6,574 nucleotides of DNA from an uncultured cyanobacterium (lineage in GTDB: Bacteria > Cyanobacteriota > Cyanobacteriia > PCC-6307 > Cyanobiaceae), in contig CAIOXF010000255.1 in assembly GCA_903862155.1 (NCBI GenBank), forward strand, positions 1-6,574, given 5' to 3'. Of this stretch, positions 1 to 6,408 are shown piece by piece. How positions within the stretch are numbered: the first letter of the stretch is position 1; each line of letters starts with the position of its first letter. Below the pieces are notes generated by a model. It had not been told where the DNA came from. It saw nothing but the letters and a program-made list of their open reading frames with translations, and searched no databases. The position numbers and the translations under genes are program-made.

Positions 1-654
1 CAGCACCACCCCGGCGCGCTCCAGATCCGGCGCCATCGCCCGGGTGCCCTCCACGCTCCAACCGCCATTGGCATCCACCTGCAGCTCGCACGGCCCACCG
101 GTGCTCTGGCGCCGACGCTCCAGGGCTTCGGCCACCGCCGCTAGCAGGGCCCGGTCGTGCTCGAGGCCGGCGGGGCTGCCGAGCTTGAGCTTGATCCTGG
201 TGGCGGGCAGTTGCTGCCACCAGCGCTCGAGCCGCGCCAGCACAGCCTCAGGAGAACCTAAGCCGAGGGTCACGCTGGTGGCGACACAGGCCCCCGGATC
301 CAGCCCCCAGAGCCGGTGAAGCGGCTGGTTCAACCGCTTTCCCCACCAGTCGTGCAGGGCCAGATCGAGGCCACAGCGGGCTGGCGGGCTGAGGGTCGCC
401 AGCAGGGGCTCCAGGGCCTGAAGGGGCTGGGGCGCCAAGGCCGCCAGCTGGGGGGCCACCGCCTCGAGCTCCGCCGCAATGCCATCGGTGGCGTAATGGC
501 GATGGCCGGTATCGAAGCCGCCGGTCTCGCCGATGCCCGTGAGCCCGTCGTGCTCAAGGCTCACCAGCAGGTGCTCCACCGCCGCCGTCGTGCCGCGGCT
601 GATCGCCAGGGGCACGGCCTTGGTGAGCGGAAAGCGTTGCAGGCTCAGGCGCAT
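1..654 (-). CDS. Dipeptide epimerase-like enzyme of the enolase superfamily (L-Ala-D/L-Glu epimerase type), partial
   Basis: This is the N-terminal 218 residues of a mandelate racemase/muconate lactonizing-type enzyme; the rest lies beyond the left edge. The capping domain begins RLSLQRFPLTKAVPLAISRG and includes GIGETGGF. It is followed by DLALHDWWGKRLNQPLHRLWGL and then the barrel strand TSVTLGLGSPE. The barrel shows the K-x-K motif (KLK, residues 155-157), which carries one catalytic acid/base lysine, and the first metal ligand in VDAN (Asp194). The second catalytic lysine and the other metal ligands would be off the window. The 'PLT..ISRG' start and 'TSVTLG' strand fit dipeptide epimerases better than o-succinylbenzoate synthase (MenC), but MenC or another cycloisomerase is not excluded. 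Epimerases of this type convert L-Ala-D-Glu to L-Ala-L-Glu in murein peptide recycling. The start ATG at 654-652 begins where the family fold begins. An in-frame ATG at 696 would add 14 residues with no family look. The gene is divergent from the glutaminase. Confidence 0.83.
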   Translation of the reverse strand, partial: MRLSLQRFPLTKAVPLAISRGTTAAVEHLLVSLEHDGLTGIGETGGFDTGHRHYATDGIAAELEAVAPQLAALAPQPLQALEPLLATLSPPARCGLDLALHDWWGKRLNQPLHRLWGLDPGACVATSVTLGLGSPEAVLARLERWWQQLPATRIKLKLGSPAGLEHDRALLAAVAEALERRRQSTGGPCELQVDANGGWSVEGTRAMAPDLERAGVVL

Positions 655-657
655 GAC

Positions 658-703
658 TTGAGCGGCCTTCCCTGGAGTGAACCTCCAAGCTGGCATGGCT
701 CAA
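658..703. promoter_or_regulatory. Nested dyad in the spacer between divergent genes (possible operator or hairpin)
   Basis: TGGAG (673-677) and CTCCA (683-687) form a perfect 5-bp inverted repeat around a 5-nt centre. An outer pair, TTGAGC (658-663) and GCTCAA (698-703), is centred on almost the same point (680 and 680.5). The spacer between the divergent epimerase and glutaminase must hold the control signals of both, so a regulator site here is plausible. I see no convincing -35/-10 pair and no NtcA box (GTA-N8-TAC). Repeats this short can also arise by chance. Confidence 0.25.
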
Positions 704-2664
704 AGGTTGCCTGTGAACAAGCCACTGGGGCCAACACAACTCAGGATCACCATGAGCAACTCGCGATCCCGGATATCACAAGCGCACCGATCCGCTCCTC
801 CCTGATCCAACACCTGCTCGAACAGCAGCTGGCAGAGCTGCGCGACTGCCGCGAGGGCGCGGTAGCGGATTACATCCCCGAGCTGGCCAAAGCGAATCCA
901 GAGGATTTCGGAATCGTTCTGGCCACGGCCGATGGCCGGATTTATGCCGTGGGGGACTGGGACAAGACCTTCACGATCCAGTCGATCTCCAAGCCCTTCA
1001 TGTATGGGCTGGCGCTGCGGCTGCTCTCGCCGTCCTACATGGAGAGGAAGGTGGGGGTGGAGCCTTCGGGCGATGCGTTCAACGCCATCAGCCTGGATCC
1101 ACACACCGGCATTCCCCGCAACCCGATGATCAATGCGGGTGCCATCGCCACGGCTGCCCAGGTGTGGCACCACGATCCAGGCCGGGCCGAGGCCCTCACC
1201 CTGGAGTTCTTTTCCAGCCTGGCCGGCCGTCCCCTGGCGGTGAATGGGTCGGTGTATGAATCCGAACGGGCCAGCGGACACCGCAACAGGGCCATCAGCC
1301 ACCTGCTGCGCAACGCAGCGGTGATCGAGGAGGCGCCGGAGCCTGGCCTCGATCTCTATTTCCGCCAATGTTCGATCGGGGTCACCTGTCGTGACCTGGC
1401 CGTGATGGCCGCCACCCTCGCCTGCCAGGGGCGTAACCCACTGACCCAGGAAGAGCCCCTCGATCCGTCCATCACCACCCGCATGCTTGCGGTGATGGGC
1501 AGCTGCGGGATGTACGACTACGCCGGGCAGTGGTTGTACGACGTGGGCATGCCGGCCAAGAGCGGCGTCGGTGGCGGGGTGCTGGCGGTGGTGCCGGGCC
1601 GGCTGGGCCTCGCGGTGTACTCGCCGAGGCTCGATGCCTACGGCAACAGCGTGCGCGGCATCGCCGCCTGCCGGCGCCTGTCCCAGGCCCTGGAGCTCCA
1701 CCTCTTTAACCAAACGCCCCTGCAGCAATCGCCGGTGCGCAGCACGTACCAGGGCACGGAGCGGCGCTCCCGGCGTTTCCGCAGCACCGCTGAAGCCACC
1801 GTGCTCGATCCCCTGCGATCGCAAATCACCGTGCTGCATGCCCAAGGGGTGCTGGATTTCGCTGCCGTGGAAAACGTTCTGGCCCGCATCGAACAGGCCG
1901 CAATCGACGGCGCCGTGATCATTCTTGATCTGGGTCAGGTCAGTGAGCTGCCGCCCGCCAGCGCGGCATTGCTGCATCGCCAGGCAGAACTCCTCCAGGC
2001 CGCTGGCCAGCACCTTCTGCTGTGCCGCAGCAGCCATCTGGAACTGCCCGGGACCCTCCGTGCTGCGGCGTTCGCCCACGCCAGCCTGGATCTCGCCCTG
2101 GAAGCCGCCGAAGATCAGCTGCTGGAGGGCACGACCGGCGAGAGCAGGGGCGGCGCAAGCAGTGGCAGGGAGGGGAGGGGCGCCCTGGAGTGTCCGTCGC
2201 AGAAAACGCCCACCAACGTCAACCAGCTCGGGCTGCTGGCACCACTGGCCGCCGATCTGCGCGAGGCGATCCTGGAGCGACTCGAGCTCCGCCACTACCC
2301 CGCCGGGACGCTGGTGATGGCGCGTGAGCAGGAGAGCGATCAGCTGTTCCTTGTGGACTCCGGCCGGTTCAGCATCTTTCTGCCGATTCAGCGGCCGGAA
2401 GCCACGCCAAGACTGGCGCGTGTGGCCACGTTTTCCGCTGGCATGGTGTTTGGCGATGCTTCCTTCTTCAGCGGGCAGGTCCGAATGGCCGATGTGGTGG
2501 CCGATACCGATGGCAGCTGTTGGCTTCTGCATCGCAGCGCCTTCGAAGGGCTCCAACGGCAGAACCCTGCCGCAGCGATCGCCCTGCTCACCCAGCTGGC
2601 CATTGATCTGGGACGCAAGGTGGCCCTGTGCGGCCAGCAGCTCACCCTCGTCGAAGATCTCTGA
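658..2664 (+). CDS. glsA: Glutaminase A with C-terminal STAS and cyclic-nucleotide-binding-like domains; start probably disrupted
   Basis: This enzyme hydrolyses L-glutamine to glutamate and ammonia, presumably in the cytosol. Counting from TTG 658, the serine-dependent glutaminase domain spans residues about 47-350. It has catalytic S109-x-x-K112 (SISK), N159 (INAGA), E203 and N210 (SERASGHRN), Y234, Y286 (CGMYDY) and V304 (SGVGGG). Their spacing matches the known E. coli YbaS set (S66, N117, E161, N168, Y192, Y244, V262) to within one residue. A STAS domain follows (about 380-487). Its usual phosphorylatable DSSG turn reads PPAS, and a Gly/Ser/Arg-rich linker comes next. The last domain (about 520-668) resembles a cNMP-binding fold, with FGD at 598-600 and RMADV from R609, close to the canonical FGE...R-x-A. 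The start is a problem. TTG 658 is the only usual start codon in frame between the epimerase start and the domain, yet residues 1-45 look noncoding. The likely true start, ATG 752, is out of frame. Function is sure; integrity of the 5' end is not. Confidence 0.86.
   Translation: MSGLPWSEPPSWHGSKVACEQATGANTTQDHHEQLAIPDITSAPIRSSLIQHLLEQQLAELRDCREGAVADYIPELAKANPEDFGIVLATADGRIYAVGDWDKTFTIQSISKPFMYGLALRLLSPSYMERKVGVEPSGDAFNAISLDPHTGIPRNPMINAGAIATAAQVWHHDPGRAEALTLEFFSSLAGRPLAVNGSVYESERASGHRNRAISHLLRNAAVIEEAPEPGLDLYFRQCSIGVTCRDLAVMAATLACQGRNPLTQEEPLDPSITTRMLAVMGSCGMYDYAGQWLYDVGMPAKSGVGGGVLAVVPGRLGLAVYSPRLDAYGNSVRGIAACRRLSQALELHLFNQTPLQQSPVRSTYQGTERRSRRFRSTAEATVLDPLRSQITVLHAQGVLDFAAVENVLARIEQAAIDGAVIILDLGQVSELPPASAALLHRQAELLQAAGQHLLLCRSSHLELPGTLRAAAFAHASLDLALEAAEDQLLEGTTGESRGGASSGREGRGALECPSQKTPTNVNQLGLLAPLAADLREAILERLELRHYPAGTLVMAREQESDQLFLVDSGRFSIFLPIQRPEATPRLARVATFSAGMVFGDASFFSGQVRMADVVADTDGSCWLLHRSAFEGLQRQNPAAAIALLTQLAIDLGRKVALCGQQLTLVEDL
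743..754 (+). promoter_or_regulatory. Shine-Dalgarno and ATG that probably mark the original glutaminase start
   Basis: AGGA at 743-746 lies 5 nt before ATG 752-754, an ordinary Shine-Dalgarno arrangement. It is also where glutaminase family members normally begin, about 16 codons before the conserved 'IRSSLIQ' segment. However, the ATG 752 frame reads MSNSRSRISQAHRSAPP and stops at TGA 803-805, while the glutaminase runs in the neighbouring frame. A single missing base between 752 and about 803 would explain this. It could be a real mutation or a sequence error. Confidence 0.5.
1815..1822. repeat. HIP1 octamer (GCGATCGC)
   Basis: This is a perfect copy of the highly iterated palindrome of cyanobacterial genomes, here extended to TGCGATCGCA. 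It lies at the start of the STAS-coding part of the glutaminase gene and is mainly useful as a taxonomic marker. Confidence 0.75.
2575..2582. repeat. HIP1 octamer (GCGATCGC), second copy
   Basis: This is a second perfect HIP1 palindrome, in the last helix-coding part of the cNMP-like domain. Two copies within one gene support a cyanobacterial host. Confidence 0.75.
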
Positions 2665-2694
2665 GGTCAACCGGCGATACCGGAAACTGGTGCC

Positions 2695-4056
2695 ATGACG
2701 GCGACACAGGCTCCACGCGGCAGCTACTGGATCACCACCTTCGGCTGCCAGATGAACAAGGCGGATTCCGAACGGATGGCCGGGATCCTGGAATCGATGG
2801 GCTACAGCGCCGCCGATGACGAGCACGGCGCCGATCTGGTGCTCTACAACACCTGCACCATCCGCGACAACGCGGAACAGAAGGTGTACAGCTACCTAGG
2901 GCGCCAGGCCCAGCGCAAGCGCACCAACCCCAATCTCACCCTGGTGGTGGCGGGCTGCGTAGCCCAGCAGGAGGGTGAGTCGCTGCTGCGGCGCGTGCCC
3001 GAGCTGGACCTGGTGATGGGCCCCCAGCACGCCAACCGGCTCGACGTGCTGCTCGCCCAGGTGGAGCAGGGCCAGCAGGTGGTGGCCACCGAGGAGCACC
3101 ACATCCTTGAAGACATCACCACCGCCCGCCGCGACAGCACGATCTGCGGCTGGGTGAATGTGATCTACGGCTGCAACGAGCGCTGCACCTACTGCGTGGT
3201 GCCCTCGGTGCGGGGGCGCGAGCAAAGTCGCCTGCCCCAGGCCATCAAGCTGGAGATGGAAGGTCTGGCGGCCCAGGGGTTCAAGGAGATCACCCTGCTC
3301 GGCCAGAACATCGACGCCTACGGCCGCGATCTGCCCGGCATCACCCCGGAAGGCCGGCGCCAGCACACCCTCACCGACCTTCTCCACCACGTCCACAACG
3401 TGGAGGGGATCGAGCGCATCCGCTTCGCCACCAGCCATCCGCGCTACTTCACCGAGCGGCTGATCGATGCCTGCGCCGATCTAGACAAGGTGTGCGAACA
3501 CTTCCACATCCCCTTCCAGAGCGGCGACGACGAGGTGTTGCGCGCCATGGCACGGGGCTACACCGTGGATCGCTACCGCCGGATCATCGAGCGCATCCGC
3601 GAGCGCATGCCCGATGCCTCGCTCAGCGCCGATGTGATCGTGGCCTTCCCGGGTGAAACCGACACCCAGTACCGCCGCACCCTCGAACTGATCGAGGAGA
3701 TCGGCTTCGACCAGGTGAACACCGCCGCCTACTCGCCGCGGCCCAACACCCCCGCCGCCGACTGGCCCAACCAGCTCAGCGAAGACGTGAAGGTGGAGCG
3801 CCTGAGGGAGCTCAATGCCCTGGTGGAACAAAAGGCCAAGGAGCGCAGCGCCCGCTACGCCGGACGCACCGAGCAGATCCTGGTGGAGGGCCTCAACCCC
3901 AAGGATCCGGCGCAGGTGATGGGCCGCACCCGCACCAACCGGCTCACCTTCTTCCCGGGTACCCGGGCCGATGGCTCAGCCATTCAGGCCGGCGAACTGG
4001 TGGATGTGGTGATTGAGCAGGTGCGCGCCTTCTCCCTGAGCGGCAAACTGGCCTGA
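2695..4056 (+). CDS. miaB: tRNA-2-methylthio-N6-dimethylallyladenosine synthase (MiaB)
   Basis: MiaB is a radical-SAM methylthiotransferase that turns i6A37 into ms2i6A37 in tRNAs reading UNN codons. At 453 residues it is full length. The N-terminal UPF0004 domain carries the three cysteines that bind the auxiliary 4Fe-4S cluster: C18 (TTFGCQMNK), C54 (YNTCTIRDNAE) and C88 (VAGCVAQ). The radical-SAM cluster motif CxxxCxxC is C160, C164 and C167 (YGCNERCTYCVVPSVRG). 'HIPFQSGDDEVLRAMARGYT' and 'ADVIVAFPGET' are typical family blocks. A C-terminal TRAM domain (from about residue 385) would bind the tRNA. The TCTIRDNAE block favours MiaB over MtaB or RimO. ATG 2695 puts the conserved ITTFGCQMN at residue 13, as expected. 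Only a weak GGAAA lies upstream. The gene begins 30 bp after the glutaminase stop and ends 26 bp before ddl, so cotranscription is likely. Confidence 0.96.
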   Translation: MTATQAPRGSYWITTFGCQMNKADSERMAGILESMGYSAADDEHGADLVLYNTCTIRDNAEQKVYSYLGRQAQRKRTNPNLTLVVAGCVAQQEGESLLRRVPELDLVMGPQHANRLDVLLAQVEQGQQVVATEEHHILEDITTARRDSTICGWVNVIYGCNERCTYCVVPSVRGREQSRLPQAIKLEMEGLAAQGFKEITLLGQNIDAYGRDLPGITPEGRRQHTLTDLLHHVHNVEGIERIRFATSHPRYFTERLIDACADLDKVCEHFHIPFQSGDDEVLRAMARGYTVDRYRRIIERIRERMPDASLSADVIVAFPGETDTQYRRTLELIEEIGFDQVNTAAYSPRPNTPAADWPNQLSEDVKVERLRELNALVEQKAKERSARYAGRTEQILVEGLNPKDPAQVMGRTRTNRLTFFPGTRADGSAIQAGELVDVVIEQVRAFSLSGKLA

Positions 4057-4064
4057 TCCTCGCC

Positions 4065-4077
4065 GCGGAAGATCCGC
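4065..4077 (+). promoter_or_regulatory. Small hairpin overlapping the weak ddl ribosome-binding site
   Basis: GCGGA (4065-4069) and TCCGC (4073-4077) form a perfect 5-bp stem with a 3-nt AGA loop, in the 26-bp gap between miaB and ddl. The only Shine-Dalgarno-like stretch for ddl, GGAAG at 4067-4071, lies within it, and the ddl ATG follows 5 nt after the stem. There is no T-run, so it is not a classic terminator. It might slightly mask ddl initiation; this is inference. Confidence 0.3.
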
Positions 4078-4082
4078 CCCGC

Positions 4083-5174
4083 ATGAGCAGTTTCCCCACC
4101 CGCGTCGGCCTGATCTTCGGCGGGGCCTCTGGGGAACACGCGGTGTCGGTGCGCTCGGCGGCCACCATTGCCGGCGCCCTCCGCCAGGGCGAGAACGCCC
4201 AGCGCTATGCGGTGAGCAGCTTTTATATCGATCCGGCCGGCCGCTGGCATGGGGCCGAGCTGGCCGAAGCGGTGCTGGCCCAGGGCACACCGGCCAGCGA
4301 GGCCCAGCTCCAGGGAGCCGGCCGCCCAGGCTTCAGCGGCTTTCCTTCCGGCGCCGTGGACGTGGAGGTGTGGCTGCCAGTGCTGCATGGCCCCAACGGG
4401 GAAGACGGCACGATCCAGGGCCTGTTCACCCTGATGCAGGTGCCCTACGTGGGCTCCGGGGTGCTGGGGTCGGCCGTGGGCATGGACAAGCTGGCGATGA
4501 AGGCTGCCTTTGCCGCCGCTGGGCTGCCCCAGGTGGCCTACGCCGCCGTGGAAGCTCACGAGCTCGAGGGCAACACCGAGGACGTGCTGGATCGGCTGGA
4601 GCAGCAGCTGGGCTTCCCCTGCTTCGTGAAGCCCGCCAACCTGGGCTCGTCGGTGGGGATCAGCAAGGCCCGCAACCGCAGCGAACTGCTGGAGGGCCTG
4701 CGGCAGGCAGCAGCCCTGGATCCCCGCGTGGTGGTGGAGCAGGGCGTGGACGCCCGCGAATTGGAGTGCGCCGTGCGCGGCGGCGGGCTCCAGCCCCTGG
4801 CCGCCTCAGTGCTTGGCGAGATCTGTTTCGACGCCGACTGGTACGACTACGACACCAAATACAGCGAGGGGCTGAGCCACACCGTGATCCCGGCCCAGGT
4901 GCCATCCCACGTGGCGGAACAAGCCCGTGGGATGGCGCTGGCGGCCTGCCGGGCCGTGGGGGCCATGGGCCTGGCCCGGGTCGACTTCTTCTATGGCACC
5001 GGCGGTGAGATCTGGCTCAATGAGATCAACACCTTCCCGGGCTTCACCAGCCAGAGCATGTACCCCATGCTCTGGGCCGCCACGGGCATTTCACTCGACA
5101 CATTGGTGTGCGAGCTGATTGAAGGAGCGAGAGAATGGCACCTACGCCCACAGCTGCGAGGTGCCGCCGCATGA
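4083..5174 (+). CDS. ddl: D-alanine--D-alanine ligase (ATP-grasp)
   Basis: Ddl joins two D-alanines using ATP in the cytosol, supplying the dipeptide that MurF adds to the peptidoglycan precursor. At 363 residues its length is normal. The N-terminal block VGLIFGGASGEHAVSVRSA contains E18, equivalent to E15 of E. coli DdlB. 'VLHGPNGEDGTIQGL' and 'VPYVGSGVLGSAVGMDK' follow. The ATP-grasp part has K183 with LGSSVG at 187-192. The omega loop is YDYDTKYSEG; its Tyr-containing form marks D-Ala as second substrate rather than D-lactate. The magnesium ligands D301, E314 and N316 (RVDFF, LNEINTFPGFTS) keep the spacing of DdlB D257, E270 and N272. The ATG at 4083 places the first strand at residue 8, as usual. 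The stop TGA overlaps the next gene's ATG 5171, a coupled arrangement. Nothing suggests loss of function. Confidence 0.96.
   Translation: MSSFPTRVGLIFGGASGEHAVSVRSAATIAGALRQGENAQRYAVSSFYIDPAGRWHGAELAEAVLAQGTPASEAQLQGAGRPGFSGFPSGAVDVEVWLPVLHGPNGEDGTIQGLFTLMQVPYVGSGVLGSAVGMDKLAMKAAFAAAGLPQVAYAAVEAHELEGNTEDVLDRLEQQLGFPCFVKPANLGSSVGISKARNRSELLEGLRQAAALDPRVVVEQGVDARELECAVRGGGLQPLAASVLGEICFDADWYDYDTKYSEGLSHTVIPAQVPSHVAEQARGMALAACRAVGAMGLARVDFFYGTGGEIWLNEINTFPGFTSQSMYPMLWAATGISLDTLVCELIEGAREWHLRPQLRGAAA
5121..5137 (+). promoter_or_regulatory. Strong alternative ribosome-binding site and start inside ddl
   Basis: AAGGAG at 5122-5127 sits 7 nt before ATG 5135-5137, an almost ideal Shine-Dalgarno within the last ddl codons. 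This ATG is in frame with the small membrane-protein gene. It competes with the ATGA-coupled start at 5171, so the gene may use either or both. The same bases also encode Glu-Gly-Ala of Ddl, so the match could be incidental. Confidence 0.4.
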
Positions 5175-5581
5175 TGCACGGTCTGCTCTGGCTTCCCCTG
5201 CTGCTGGTGTTCGTGTTGCTCACCAGCCTGGGCTGGCTGGAGCGCCGGCGCCAACGGCTTTTCCGCGAATGGGCAGAGGGGGCCGAACTGGCCAAGCTCG
5301 ATGGCTGCGGGGCCGCCCGTCTGGTGGATGGGGTTCTCACCTGGAGCACGTTCGAGGCGGGCAAGCTGGAACCCAAGGGCTCGTTCGTGATCAAGCAGCT
5401 GGAGTTGGTGGAGCTGCTGTCGCTGGGATCTGGCGAAGCTCCCCTCACCGATGAATCCCAGGGCGCTTGCCGGCTGCGGCTGGTGGGTGGCGGCGAGCAG
5501 AAGGATCTCCCCTTCTCCGATGCCGAGCGCGCCCGCCGCTGGATCCAGGAACTGATGGCGCGCTCTCGCTGCGAGCTGTGA
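5171..5581 (+). CDS. Small single-pass membrane protein of unknown function between ddl and ftsQ
   Basis: I recognise no named family. From ATG 5171 the protein has 136 residues. A hydrophobic segment (about residues 3-21, LLWLPLLLVFVLLTSLGW) is followed by a basic stretch (ERRRQR), so the rest is predicted to face the cytosol. The soluble part alternates short strand-like stretches (ARLVDGVLTW, GSFVIKQLELVELLS, ACRLRLVG) and ends in a likely amphipathic helix (SDAERARRWIQELM). That order resembles a PH-like fold, but this is inference only. The start is uncertain. ATG 5171 forms an ATGA overlap with the ddl stop and has GAGGT 8 nt upstream. ATG 5135 in the same frame has AAGGAG 7 nt upstream and would add 12 residues (MAPTPTAARCRR). 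Its stop overlaps the ftsQ GTG, tying it to the division genes. A role in septum or wall synthesis is only guilt by association. Confidence 0.82.
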   Translation: MMHGLLWLPLLLVFVLLTSLGWLERRRQRLFREWAEGAELAKLDGCGAARLVDGVLTWSTFEAGKLEPKGSFVIKQLELVELLSLGSGEAPLTDESQGACRLRLVGGGEQKDLPFSDAERARRWIQELMARSRCEL

Positions 5582-6408
5582 CCGCGGTTCCCGGGGCGGA
5601 ACGCCGCCGCCAGCTCCGCCAGCAGCGGCGCCAGGAGCGCCTGCGCAATTTCTGGCGCTTGGTGGTGTTCAGCACCATCGCCGGTGGCGCCGGTTACGCC
5701 CTGTTGCACTTCGGCTGGGTGCTGAACGGGCCCCAGCAGGTGGAAGTGGTGGGCAGCCGCCAGGTGGGCCGCGAGCAGGTGATCCAGGCTGCCAGGCTGC
5801 GTTTCCCCACTCCGCTGCTGAGCCTGCAGCCGCGGCAGATCGCCACCGAACTGGGCGCCGCTCTGCCGGTGGAGCAGGTGCAGGTAAGCCGGTTGATGGC
5901 CCCCCCCAGGTTGCGGGTGGCCGTGGTGGATCGCGAGGCTGTCGCCCGGGCCCAACGGCTCACCGGCAAGGGTCCGGAAAGCGGGTTTGTGGATCGGCTG
6001 GGCAACTGGATGAGCAACCGCCAAACCGAAGGAGTGGCCGCCAGCCGCCCGCTCACGCTCACCGTGCTGGGGTGGCAGCCACGCCATCGATCGGTGCTGG
6101 CCCTGGTGCTGGAGCAACGCAACCAACTGGGCACCAACCTGCAGGAAATCCGCTTCGATCCCAACGGCAGCCTCTGGCTGCGAAGCGCCAGCCTGGGCCT
6201 GGTGCGTCTGGGGCCGCCAGACAGCCAGCTGCCCCGCCGCCTAGCCGTGCTGGAGCACCTGAGCAAGGAGCTGCCCGAGCGGGTGAAGGGCCAGCGGGTC
6301 CAATCGATCGACCTGAGTGATCCGGATCAACCCGAACTGGGGCTGCCGGTGCCGCCCAAAGGCAGTAAAGCCAGTGGTCCCGTGGCTGCAACGGCGAACC
6401 GAGACTGA
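5578..6408 (+). CDS. ftsQ: Cell division protein FtsQ (DivIB-like, POTRA domain)
   Basis: FtsQ is a bitopic divisome scaffold protein that links early and late division proteins. This copy has 276 residues. A basic cytosolic tail (ERRRQLRQQRRQERLR) is followed by one membrane segment (about 25-47) and then a POTRA domain (about 52-120), opening QQVEVVGSRQVGREQVIQAA and including 'LRVAVVDREAVARA'. The FtsQ/DivIB beta domain follows, with GFVDRLGNWM, LTVLGWQP, LQEIRFDPNGSLWL and 'QSIDLSDPDQPELGL'. The C-terminal tail looks disordered. Overall identity is low, as is normal for FtsQ; topology and position support the call. The start is GTG 5578, forming a GTGA overlap with the previous stop. An open frame reaches back to TTG 5467, but its extra residues read like shadow coding of the upstream gene. 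ftsZ usually follows in this cyanobacterial order. Confidence 0.9.
   Translation: MTAVPGAERRRQLRQQRRQERLRNFWRLVVFSTIAGGAGYALLHFGWVLNGPQQVEVVGSRQVGREQVIQAARLRFPTPLLSLQPRQIATELGAALPVEQVQVSRLMAPPRLRVAVVDREAVARAQRLTGKGPESGFVDRLGNWMSNRQTEGVAASRPLTLTVLGWQPRHRSVLALVLEQRNQLGTNLQEIRFDPNGSLWLRSASLGLVRLGPPDSQLPRRLAVLEHLSKELPERVKGQRVQSIDLSDPDQPELGLPVPPKGSKASGPVAATANRD

Noticed and set aside
316..657. Extending the glutaminase upstream to ATG 316
   Set aside because: This stretch is antisense to a conserved epimerase sequence, and the added residues show no domain likeness.
700..2826. A 708-codon open frame on the minus strand opposite the glutaminase
   Set aside because: Its translation has no family signature and is rich in His, Gln and Gly, as expected from the mirror of GC3-rich codons; the plus strand here has a full set of glutaminase active-site residues.
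4370..5008. A 212-codon alternative frame within ddl
   Set aside because: It is Gly/Arg/Ala-rich without motifs, while the overlapping frame has all Ddl active-site residues.
5467..5577. Extending FtsQ upstream to TTG 5467
   Set aside because: The extra residues (for example CRARPPLDPG) mirror the coding of the upstream gene; GTG 5578 gives the typical basic tail and a 4-bp overlap.
5044..6126. A 360-codon minus-strand open frame opposite the end of ddl, the small orf and ftsQ
   Set aside because: It crosses three well-supported coupled genes and has low-complexity composition; best explained as a shadow frame.
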